From Prosthecodimorpha staleyi (GTDB lineage Bacteria > Pseudomonadota > Alphaproteobacteria > Rhizobiales > Ancalomicrobiaceae): DNA of 64,000 nucleotides. The stretch is from NCBI RefSeq assembly GCF_018729455.1, contig NZ_JAHHZF010000016.1, positions 34,183-98,182 on the forward strand. Reading direction: 5' to 3'. Below the pieces are notes generated by a model, which made no database searches, was not told the DNA's origin, and saw only the letters and a list, made by a program, of their open reading frames with translations. The position numbers and the translations under genes were made by a program. Of this stretch, positions 17,001 to 23,660 are shown in pieces (position 1 is the first letter of the stretch; every line of letters begins with the position of its first letter).

Positions 17001-18675
17001 CCGGATTGACCCGGTAGGCAACGCGGCCCATGCCGGCCCATTGCGAGCCGTTGCCGGAGAAGACGAAGGCGAGCCCGCCCTCGCGGACCGGGGCGCGGGC
17101 GTCGACGATCTGGGCCGTGCGGTTACCGGCGAGCCATTCGTCGAGCGCGCCGACCATCTGGTCATGCGCCATCGGCAGGGTGACGATCCGGTGCTCGTGC
17201 CGATCACGGCCGTGTGCGGCGGCGGCGAGCAGGGCCTGGGCCGCCGCAGGGGTCGCCGCGGCCAGGCGGTCGCGATAGCCGGCGACCAGCTTCTTCAACG
17301 ATTCGCGGCTATGGGCGGAAACCACGAGCGGGGTCGGGCCGCTGCCGGCCTCGTTGGCGCGGACCGGTTCGCCCTCGCGGATGACCACATGGGCGTTGGC
17401 GCCGCCGAAGCCGAAGGAGTTGATGCCGGCATGGCGCGGCCGGCCGCCGCGCGGGATGGCGACGGGCTCACTGGCGACCGACAGGTTCAGTTCGCCGAAG
17501 GGGATGTCCGGGTTCGGCGTGTGGAAATGCAGCGAAGCCGGCAGGACCTCGTTTTCCAGCGCCAGGATCGATTTCAGCATGCCGGCCACACCCGAGGCCG
17601 GCTCCAGATGGCCGACATTGGTCTTCACCGAGCCGACCGGCAGCACGCGCTGGCGCCGCTGGCCGAGCTTGCGGCCGAGCGCTCCGGCTTCGGCCGGATC
17701 GCCGACCCGAGTGCCGGTGCCGTGCGCCTCGACGAAGGCGAGGTCTTCCGGATCGATGCCGAAGCGGGAATAGACCTCCTCCAGCAGGGCGGCCTGCATG
17801 TCGGACGACGGCAGCGACAGGCCGACCGTGCGGCCGTCGGAATTGATGCCGGTGCCGACGATGGTGGCGCGGATGCGGTCGCCGTCGGCGCGCGCCTTCG
17901 GGGCGGCCTTCAGCACCATGGCAACGGCGCCCTCGGAGCGCACATAGCCGTCTCCGGCTGCGTCGAAGGCGCGGCAAAGGCCGGTCGGCGACAGCATCGA
18001 CGCACGGGCGAAGCCGATGAAGGGCACCGGCGAGCCGAGCACGTTGACCCCGCCGACGATGGCGGTGTCGATCCGGCCGGAGCGAATGGCCTCGGCGGCC
18101 TCATGCATGGCGACGAGCGAGGACGAGCAGGCGGTATCGACCGTGAAGCTCGGGCCGCGCAGATCGAAAATATAGGAAATCCGATTGGAGATGATCGACA
18201 GCGTGTTGCCGGTCATGAACTGGGCATCGATCGCCGCCGGATCGAAATAGAAGCGGTTCATGTAGTCCGACGACGAGGCGCCGATATAGACCCCGACGCG
18301 CTCGCCGGTCAGGCGCGACGGGCGCAATCCGGCGTGTTCGAGCGCCTCGTAGGTCACCTGCAGCAGCATCCGCTGCTGCGGGTCCATCTGGATCGCTTCG
18401 CGCGGGCTGATGCCGAAGAAGCCCGGGTCGAAGTCGAAAACGTCCTCAACGATGCCGGCCGAGAAGGTGTAGCTCTTGCCCCACACATTCTTGTTCGGGT
18501 GCAGGAAGCGTTCCGTGGCGAAGCGGTCCGAACTGATCCGGGTCACGGCGCAGCGGCGTTCGTTCAGAAGCGTCCAGAACGAAGGCACGTCCGGTGCGGA
18601 AGGCAGCCGGCAAGCGTAACCGACGATCGCGATTTCGGTTTCTCGGTCAGCCATGGTCAATCGGTTCGCCGTCAT
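11062..18675 (-). CDS. rkpA: FAS-like type I polyketide synthase (KS-AT-DH-inactive MT-ER-KR-ACP), RkpA-like
   Basis: 2,537 residues in one frame. Domains in order: ketosynthase about 10-430 (Cys183 in DTACSSS, then EAHGTGT and NVGHLEPASG); acyltransferase about 535-870 (Ser627 in GHSVG); dehydratase about 900-1170 (His928 in DHKVDGAIVVP); a methyltransferase-like region about 1380-1540 whose SAM motif is degenerate (LVLGAENQG); enoylreductase about 1795-2110 (VHGGAGGVGLAALQ); ketoreductase about 2135-2320 (GGLGGFGLGLA); ACP with Ser2449 in GMDSL. A full reducing set with no thioesterase suggests an iterative enzyme making a saturated acyl chain. That chain would be handed to the coupled oxoamine synthase. 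Length and order match rhizobial RkpA, which makes a lipid needed for capsular polysaccharide. Chain length and starter cannot be read. Confidence 0.88.
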   Translation of the reverse strand: MTANRLTMADRETEIAIVGYACRLPSAPDVPSFWTLLNERRCAVTRISSDRFATERFLHPNKNVWGKSYTFSAGIVEDVFDFDPGFFGISPREAIQMDPQQRMLLQVTYEALEHAGLRPSRLTGERVGVYIGASSSDYMNRFYFDPAAIDAQFMTGNTLSIISNRISYIFDLRGPSFTVDTACSSSLVAMHEAAEAIRSGRIDTAIVGGVNVLGSPVPFIGFARASMLSPTGLCRAFDAAGDGYVRSEGAVAMVLKAAPKARADGDRIRATIVGTGINSDGRTVGLSLPSSDMQAALLEEVYSRFGIDPEDLAFVEAHGTGTRVGDPAEAGALGRKLGQRRQRVLPVGSVKTNVGHLEPASGVAGMLKSILALENEVLPASLHFHTPNPDIPFGELNLSVASEPVAIPRGGRPRHAGINSFGFGGANAHVVIREGEPVRANEAGSGPTPLVVSAHSRESLKKLVAGYRDRLAAATPAAAQALLAAAAHGRDRHEHRIVTLPMAHDQMVGALDEWLAGNRTAQIVDARAPVREGGLAFVFSGNGSQWAGMGRVAYRVNPDFQKAFEKVDRVFMGRAGWSLLTTMFSEEIENEIERTEVAQPLLFGVQVALVEALAMRGIKPRAVVGHSVGEVASAWAAGALDLADAVKVIHARSTHQEITRHLGGMAALLMPAAEAEKAIAEAGYPGIEIAAINSPRGVTISGRIDSLDQFLKFARSKRWAFKRLDLDYPFHCALVDPIRQPLMQTLADIRPRASRIPFYSTVKGGIVPGEALDAQYWWENVRQPVAFEAGVKALTEDGYRVFLEIGPRPVLGAYVNDILKEASLTGAALSSLDRADSEAVDPIARIAAGVVAHGAAVDDRALFGTGPRTADLPAYAWQNQPYKLDLTPEALSTYRPTAHPLIGLADRQGGPVFFNHLDTELQPWLADHKVDGAIVVPAAGLAEMALAAGRELLGTDHIELKDFDIVRALVIEPSEPREVSVRVSHDGMVVEILSRHRLTGDEWSLHARGALSAVPVETMPAPAAIGPARRTMSAAELYRLTETFGLEYGPAFRRAASVDVVDDRTATIRFAGPQAPLDERGYMLHPTLLDSAFHGLFALLAERGMGGRQQSFLPTRIGSLRIFAPGAAVASARLELTKGSVKSIEAVFTLLDDAGAVVASLSGARFSAVQLSREATLDDFVYQTVPVRLPQDGLASAVEAAWPEGPAAAAERLGLASEDGAADPAEGRILVDAALTYLAAGVIGRIVGADRNGFQIADLVARGRIHPDMRPLFARLLAGLEEDGQARQTDGRWVLEDDSDNPSVDSLIRTIVADQPAWIAEATMLSRLADLLERRLVDGGSDPIGSEAMRDHLASGSPSFAPIAVTVARLVEDLIAVAPKDRPLSILVLGAENQGLVRRILAGLDPETGSVTLTDPDPSVLERARLLIGHHRLLNTAEWASFDGENGVRYDLAVSADGAHRWPDLGATLSLVGRGLVPGGAIVLCEPEGRPFVDALRGIAPDWWRLSADPDRPVGRLPDRRARWSNLAGQAGFRDVRVDHLIDGAAAAFLVTGTAPEAPRMAEAPAPVRKPVVLVTNGEGRGRALSDALVAQLNGGRRPVKILIDHLPSDEAHPPAAYSTKVVPLDGSADADAKLREALPEGDFEVVFAYGASASEEDAEAAVLARTAAFGSLARALGTREVRVWTIAPGAAQAIVGLPTHRPAQAALWGFARVVANEHPNLDIRQIDASPSLAPSEAAIRIAHEIENAGAEHEIVLDADRRSALRVVRGGLLGESSLAGVGGPLTRRLDIAGQGSLDRLTWSTVARTAPGAGEIEIEIRATGLNFRDVMWAMGLLPPEALEDGFAGPTLGMECAGVVSAVGPGVTGFNVGDPCVAFAAAAFAGHVTVPAHAVAPLMAQMSFEAAATIPVAFLTSYYALVHLARLEEGETVLVHGGAGGVGLAALQIAKSHGATVIATAGSREKRVLLETLGADHVLDSRSLAFADEVMRLTGGQGVDVVLNSLAGEAMERSVQVLKPFGRFLELGKRDFYGNTRLGLRPFRQNLSYFGIDADQLLTRQLKLAERLFRNLMRLFEDGSLTALPFRAFVAEDATAAFRLMQQAGHIGKIVITPPAMPAVSAMPTAPGFKVSAEGRYLIVGGLGGFGLGLARRLAQRGARHLVLIGRRGRVEGDAVEIVREIEAIGATVETLAVDAADPKAVEALLARLAAGGPPLKGLFHTAMVLDDALVQNLTPERIRTVLHPKVASAAILDRATRGLDLDCFVLFSSATTIVGNPGQANYVAANAYLEALARKRRSEGLPGLAVAWGAIGDAGYLARNTQVNEMLARKLGRSALKVEEALDGLEALMALDPTAMDKAAIGFARIDWASASKELKLVSTPLFADLGDLGAAESAEGGDQAAREEIMALPPAEALERVIRLLGAEIGRILRMPGDDIDRHKPLSEIGMDSLMALELRMAAESRLGVEIPLMSLANGATLHDIATKMVARIQGGDAMSATSDTETLANSHTDFQGSTAEDLAAVAEAIERRGQTIKKVF

Positions 18676-19412
18676 TCGCTCTCATTCGCGTCCGCCAAGG
18701 GACGTCAGTCTCGCCGCCGTCCCATCCGGGCCGAGCGAATCGACTGCCGGACCCCCGGGCGCCCAGTCCGCCACCGTCCGACTGTCCTTAACCGCCGATC
18801 CGCGCGAAGGAATCAGCGTCCCGTCACTGGGTTTTCGATCAAGTGCGCATGGACCCCGTCCGGGTGATACCCCATCGGGTGCGATGGTCGCAACTGCGGA
18901 CTGATCACGGTTTCTATCGAAACTGTAATGGTCCCCAGCAATGTTCGGTTTACGGTGCCGTCGTTTTCAGACGTCCGAATCCGCACCGGCAGGGCGGCGC
19001 GTGAGGCGACGTCGGGGCTGCCGTCGCTGTCGGCGACCGACAGGGAATGCACATCTGTCGGAAGTGTCTTTCGTCGATGCCGGTCACCGGCGCGTCTGGC
19101 CCGGCCGGACCCGTCCCGGCTTTCGAATCCGAGACGAATGCCCGTCCGTACCGGGCTGTCGCGAGCACGGTTTGCGCCCCGAAGGCTCCCGGTGACCGAA
19201 ACGATAGTGGCGCCTCCCGGCGATACGCCAAATCCTTGGCTCCGAAACTACGCACCTACTAATCTATCTAATCCTTGCCCTCCCGCGCCCTTTCCGGGTG
19301 TGGACGCGTCGCTGGCGGCAGATTAAGTTCGGCCCGATTGTCGGCCGTTCGTCAGGTTCGGAACTTCGCCAAGGCCTGCTTGCGAAGCGACACACAAGGG
19401 GAAACGGGTGCT
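18676..19412. other. Divergent intergenic region between the rkpA-like and kpsC-like genes
   Basis: 737 bases with no protein-like frame. It must hold promoters for both directions. Two less GC-rich spots stand out: around 18905-18950, with an imperfect palindrome listed separately, and 19240-19275, where CCTACTAATCTATCTAATCC could contain a -10 element for the kpsC-like gene. No terminator is seen. Confidence 0.45.
18907..18926. promoter_or_regulatory. Imperfect palindrome upstream of the rkpA-like gene, possible operator
   Basis: ACGGTTTC-TATC-GAAACTGT: arms of eight bases with seven complementary pairs. It lies about 230 bases upstream of the synthase start, in the shared divergent region. 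An operator is the simplest reading, but there is no regulator gene next to it. Confidence 0.35.
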
Positions 19413-21533
19413 GTGACGACCGGACTGGAGGCGTTGAATCTACGGCGCGTCACGGCTTTCTCTCGTGGGATCATAGAGATCCCGACTCTCGGAATTCTTC
19501 TCGGGGTGGAGACGTTTGTACCCCGACCTCGAGCGCGAGCAAATCCGTCGGACTTGGATGCAGTGGTCGGCTGGGGCTTCAAGGCCACGGCGACTCGGGC
19601 GCGCGGCTTCGCCTCCCGCAATGGGTTGCGCTACATCGCCCTCGAAGACGGCTTCCTGCGCTCGGCCGGCAACAGTGTCGTCAAGCCGCCGCCCATTTCG
19701 GTCGTGCTCGACGATCTCGGCATCTATTACGAAGCGCGCCAGCCTTCGCGTCTGGAAACGCTGATCATGCAATCCGCTAGCGATCCGGGCCTGATGGCGA
19801 CCGGTCGTGAGGCGCGGCGGCGCATGGTCGACCTGGGGCTGACCAAGTACAATACGCTTGGCAAGGGGCATCCGGCCGACCGTCTCGGTCGCCGGCGCCG
19901 CGTGCTTCTGATCGATCAGACCTTCAACGATCAGTCCGTCGCCGGGGCGGGGGCCTCTGCGGTCACCTTCCAGCGCATGCTGTCGGAGGCTCTGGCCGCC
20001 TACGAAGCCTCCGACATCGTGGTCAAGTCCCATCCAGACGTGATTGCCGGCCGGGCACGCGGCTATCTCGATCAGGATGCGGCCCGCCATGGCGTGGACG
20101 TGCTGCGCGAGCATCTCGGCACCTATGAACTGTTACCCTGGTTTGACGAGATTTGGACGGTCTCGAGCGGTTTCGGCTTCGAGGCCTTGATGGCCGGCGC
20201 AAAGGTGTGCTGTTTCGCGGCCGCCTTCTACGCCGGCTGGGGCCTGACCGACGACAGCCGGTCGGAAGTACGGGCCCAGGCCTGGATGAAACGCAGAACG
20301 CGCGGCATTACGGCCGATATGCTGGCCGCCGCCGCGCTGGTCGCCTATCCGCGATATGCCGATCCGGTGCGCGACGAAGCGCTGTCGGCCTTGACGGCCA
20401 TGGACCGGCTGGCGGCCTGGCGCGACCGGTATCTCGTCGAGACGCGCAATTTCGTCGCGGTCGGCTTTTCGACCCAGAAGCGCGTGGTGGCGCGCAACTT
20501 CTTCGAAGCCGGGCCCGGCCATCTCAGTTTCTGCGAACCGGCGGAAGCGATCGAACTGGCGACGGCTCTCTCGGCGGGCCTGCTCGTCTGGGGCGACCGG
20601 ATTGATCCCCAATTGGAGGAGACCGCTCGGCGGAGTGGACTGGCCGTCACCCGGCTGGGCCCGGGTCCGATCGACGCGCGGGCGGTGGCGACCGAAGCTG
20701 TCCCGCTTCCTTCGATCGCCCAAGACGATTTGGGCATCGACTATGATGCGACGCGTGCATCGAGTTTCGAAGACTTGGTCAATACCGCCGCGCTCGACCA
20801 GCTCATGGTCGCCCGGGCGGCGTATCTTGGCGAGCGCCTGGTCGCGCTGGATCGTGCCGCCGCGACCAGCGGTGGGGACCTCAAGGCGAGCGTGCTGGCG
20901 CGTGCCGAGGGGCGGCCGGTTGTGGTGGTGGTCGGAGATCTGCTGAACAAGGCGCAGACGCGACTGGGCCAGGCGGCGATCCGGAACAACCGGGCGCTGC
21001 TGCGCGCCGCGCGCCGCGAGGCACCCGACGCCTACGTGGTCTTCATGGAGCCACCGGGGCTGGAATCGCGCCGGCGCGCCGGCTGGATCCCGCATGCCGC
21101 GCTCCGCCCCTACGCCGATCTCATCCTGTGCGACCCGGACATGTCGGCATTGTTCGAGATTGCGGCGGAGGTGCATGTCAACACCTCCTCGCTCGGGCTC
21201 CTGGCCTTGCTCTACGGCGCCAAGGTGGTCTCCTGGGGCATGCCGGCCTATGCCGGCTGGGGGGTAACGGAAGACCGGGCGCCGATCCCGCGCCGCAATC
21301 GCCGCCTCAGCCGGGACGAACTGCTGGCCGCGATCTTCCTGCTCTATCCCCGCTATCTCGATCCCCAGACCGGAATTCCCTGCGAAGCGGAGGATCTGGT
21401 GCGGCGGATCGAGACTCTCGGGCCGGGGCCGGCCCGTTCCCTGACGAGTGGCCGGCGCCTGCGCAACCAGTTGATCCGGCTCGAGGCGACGGTGCGCCAT
21501 ATTCTGTTCGGATGGATGGGCGACAAGTCCTGA
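19413..21533 (+). CDS. kpsC: KpsC-like capsule polysaccharide beta-Kdo transferase, two-module
   Basis: 706 residues from the GTG at 19413, which has AAGGGGA about ten bases upstream; the frame is open further 5' but has no better start. The protein is internally duplicated. The first module ends with FYAGWGLTDD and AYPRYADP, and the second with PAYAGWGVTED and LYPRYLDP, about 340 residues apart. This two-module plan is that of KpsC/LipA, which add the beta-Kdo linker to phosphatidylglycerol at the cytoplasmic face before capsule export. RkpJ of S. meliloti belongs to the same group. No KpsS, KpsM, KpsT, KpsE or KpsD is in the window. Divergence from the FAS-like synthase and oxoamine synthase suggests that the lipid they make serves the same capsule. 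Confidence 0.87.
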   Translation: MTTGLEALNLRRVTAFSRGIIEIPTLGILLGVETFVPRPRARANPSDLDAVVGWGFKATATRARGFASRNGLRYIALEDGFLRSAGNSVVKPPPISVVLDDLGIYYEARQPSRLETLIMQSASDPGLMATGREARRRMVDLGLTKYNTLGKGHPADRLGRRRRVLLIDQTFNDQSVAGAGASAVTFQRMLSEALAAYEASDIVVKSHPDVIAGRARGYLDQDAARHGVDVLREHLGTYELLPWFDEIWTVSSGFGFEALMAGAKVCCFAAAFYAGWGLTDDSRSEVRAQAWMKRRTRGITADMLAAAALVAYPRYADPVRDEALSALTAMDRLAAWRDRYLVETRNFVAVGFSTQKRVVARNFFEAGPGHLSFCEPAEAIELATALSAGLLVWGDRIDPQLEETARRSGLAVTRLGPGPIDARAVATEAVPLPSIAQDDLGIDYDATRASSFEDLVNTAALDQLMVARAAYLGERLVALDRAAATSGGDLKASVLARAEGRPVVVVVGDLLNKAQTRLGQAAIRNNRALLRAARREAPDAYVVFMEPPGLESRRRAGWIPHAALRPYADLILCDPDMSALFEIAAEVHVNTSSLGLLALLYGAKVVSWGMPAYAGWGVTEDRAPIPRRNRRLSRDELLAAIFLLYPRYLDPQTGIPCEAEDLVRRIETLGPGPARSLTSGRRLRNQLIRLEATVRHILFGWMGDKS

Positions 21534-21614
21534 CGGGTATGCCTCGCGGCTGGCTTCGGCGGCCGATAAGGCCGGCCACCGGTGGTCGCTGGTCGGTTCG
21601 GGCAGGCCGGGGCT

Positions 21615-22802
21615 TCAGACCACGACGGTCAGGGTCTCTGCCGCCCGGGTCACCCCCGTGTAGAGCCAGCGATCCCGGTGCTCCCGGAACGCGAAGGCTT
21701 CGTCGAACAGGACCACATCGTCCCATTGCGAGCCCTGCGCCTTGTGCACCGTCAGCGCATATCCGTAGTCGAACTCGTCGGAGGAACGGCGCATCTGCCA
21801 TGACAGATCGCCCTCCTTGCCTTCGAAGAAATCCGGCAGGACCGAGACGTGAATGCGTGCCCGCGTGCCGGCCTCGTCGGGCGCGACATCGTATTTCAGG
21901 TAGCCGCCTTTCGGTTCCTTGCGCCGATTGACCCGGAAGATGCCGCCGTTCTGCAGACCCTTGGACTTGTCGTTGCGCAGGCAGACCAGTTTCTCGCCGA
22001 CCTCGGGATGCGGACTTGTATAGCCGCGCAGTTCCCGGATGCGCTTGTTGTAGCCGTGCCGGGTCCGGTTCAGGCCGACCAGAACCTGGTCGGCGGCCAG
22101 GATCCGTTCGGCATCGATGTCCCGACGCCGTATCACGCTCGATCGGCCGAAATGCCCGATTTCGAGCGGCCGGCCCTCGCGGATGTCCATCGACATGCGA
22201 ACGATCGGATTGTCGGCCGCCTGCCGATGGACCTCGGTCAGCATCACGTCCGGCTCCGCTTCGGTGAAGAAGCCGCCGCCCTTGATCGGCGGCAACTGGG
22301 CCGGATCGCCCAGGACGAGCGTCGGCTTGCCGAAGGAAAGCAGGTCGCGGCCCAGTTCCTCGTCGACCATCGAACACTCGTCGATGACGATCAGTTTGGC
22401 CTTGGAGACGTCGCTTTGATGGTTGATGGCGAAGGAGAAGGTTTCCTCCTCCTCGTCCTCGGCCGACTTGCGGCGTGGGCGGTAGATCATGCTGTGGATT
22501 GTGGTCGCGCCTTCGCAGCCCTTCTGGCGCATAACCATCGCCGCCTTGCCCGTGAAGGCGCCGAAGCAGACATCGCCGTCGATCCCTTCGGCGACATGGC
22601 GGGCAAGCGTCGTCTTGCCCGTGCCGGCGAAGCCGAACAGGCGGAAGACCTGCGGATGGCGTCCCTTCAGCCAGTCCTTGACGGCCTTGAGCGCCGCATC
22701 CTGTTCGACAGACCAATCCAAGGGCGCGTCCGACACTGGAACGAAACAAGAATCATCGGCACGGTACCGGCTCGCCGACAAGTCTGCAACCGAAGCCACC
22801 AA
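21615..22802 (-). CDS. RecD-like superfamily 1 DNA helicase / AAA ATPase
   Basis: 395 residues. Walker A is GFAGTGKTT (57-65), followed by a GAFTGKAA motif Ia block. Walker B is IVIDECSMVDEE and motif III is LVLGDPAQLPP. A C-terminal UvrD_C_2 region has LTVHKAQGSQWDDVV (about 353) and a final YTGVTRAAETL block. This is the compact RecD/Dda-like architecture, lacking the N-terminal domains of full RecD2 (about 700 residues). Such ATPases unwind 5' to 3' at DNA ends or act in repair. An acidic insertion, EDEEEE, lies after motif Ia. It is convergent with the kpsC-like gene, 81 bases apart, and upstream of it nothing suggests an operon. Its specific role is unknown. Confidence 0.87.
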   Translation of the reverse strand: MVASVADLSASRYRADDSCFVPVSDAPLDWSVEQDAALKAVKDWLKGRHPQVFRLFGFAGTGKTTLARHVAEGIDGDVCFGAFTGKAAMVMRQKGCEGATTIHSMIYRPRRKSAEDEEEETFSFAINHQSDVSKAKLIVIDECSMVDEELGRDLLSFGKPTLVLGDPAQLPPIKGGGFFTEAEPDVMLTEVHRQAADNPIVRMSMDIREGRPLEIGHFGRSSVIRRRDIDAERILAADQVLVGLNRTRHGYNKRIRELRGYTSPHPEVGEKLVCLRNDKSKGLQNGGIFRVNRRKEPKGGYLKYDVAPDEAGTRARIHVSVLPDFFEGKEGDLSWQMRRSSDEFDYGYALTVHKAQGSQWDDVVLFDEAFAFREHRDRWLYTGVTRAAETLTVVV

Positions 22803-22909
22803 ACGCGCCGATCATGATGGGACGAACAAAGCCCGGCGTAACACCCGGCAATCCATACGCCGCCACGGCGGCGCTCCGTCGGCAGAATTCGGGCACCGGC
22901 CGGTCGGAT

Positions 22910-23644
22910 TCAGCGGGCGAGCGCCATGGCCCGGTCGAAGGCCGGGCCGAAGCCCTTCAGGGCGACTTTGAGGATGACGTTGCCGCCGGATGCGGCCTCG
23001 GCGGTCAGGTTCAAGGTCTGCGCTTTGCGCAGGGTCGCCACGGCCTTGGCGTCCAGGCTCAACGGCACGACACATCCGCCGGGCAGGCAGGTTCGGAACT
23101 TCGCCGTCGAGAGCGGCGGCGCCGCCTCTGGCTGGAGATCCACGCCCCGTTCGATGACCAGGCCGAACGGCAGGATGGCGGTCCCCTCGGTCTTCTCGCC
23201 GCCGGACAGTCGGAGTTCGATCGCCAGGATGCGCTGCCGGGTCGTCCCGTCGAACTGTTGCAACACGACCGAACACCGGCGCGGGCCCGGTCCGGCTCGT
23301 CCCGAGGCGGGGGCCGGTTCCTGCAGGCAGATCACCCTCCAGCCGTCGTACGTCTCCTCGATCGTGGACGGGGTCACATCCTGCGATGACGGCCCCGATG
23401 CGCCCGACGGCGACAGGGCAGGGGCCGTCGCGGCGGCATTGCTCGCCGGAGCGCCGACGGGTGCCGCAGGGCGCTGGCTGGCGGCCGGCCTGATCGACTG
23501 TGCTTCGGTGATCGACGTGCCTGCCAGCACGGCGATCGCAGTGATCACGGCAGCAACAGGTCCGGCCGGTCGAGGCGCATGGCGCCTCACATGATCAGGC
23601 ACACGCGGACAGCCGGAAGACCGGTTCGGGCGCATCGACCGCAT
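22910..23644 (-). CDS. Invasion-associated locus B (IalB) family periplasmic protein
   Basis: 244 residues. An N-terminal signal sequence (hydrophobic stretch about 30-47, ending TEAQS) precedes a Pro/Ala/Ser-rich linker. The IalB domain begins near YDGWRVICLQ. Four cysteines in the mature part (VICLQ, RRCSVV, and the pair in RTCLPGGCVVPL) suggest two disulfides, consistent with a periplasmic or outer-membrane location. IalB of Bartonella promotes erythrocyte invasion, but family members are widespread in non-pathogenic Hyphomicrobiales, so a virulence role should not be assumed. The start could be 23644 or the ATG three codons later. It lies directly downstream of the autotransporter gene on the same strand (16 bases), so the two may be cotranscribed. 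Confidence 0.82.
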   Translation of the reverse strand: MRSMRPNRSSGCPRVPDHVRRHAPRPAGPVAAVITAIAVLAGTSITEAQSIRPAASQRPAAPVGAPASNAAATAPALSPSGASGPSSQDVTPSTIEETYDGWRVICLQEPAPASGRAGPGPRRCSVVLQQFDGTTRQRILAIELRLSGGEKTEGTAILPFGLVIERGVDLQPEAAPPLSTAKFRTCLPGGCVVPLSLDAKAVATLRKAQTLNLTAEAASGGNVILKVALKGFGPAFDRAMALAR

Positions 23645-23660
23645 TCGCCTCTCCGGTCGC

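Noticed and set aside
10915..18867. A plus-strand open frame of about 2,650 codons
   Set aside because: It lies antisense to the megasynthase and reads as His/Arg/Gly/Asp-rich sequence without domains. Long antisense frames are expected in such GC-rich coding DNA, while the minus strand has all PKS motifs.
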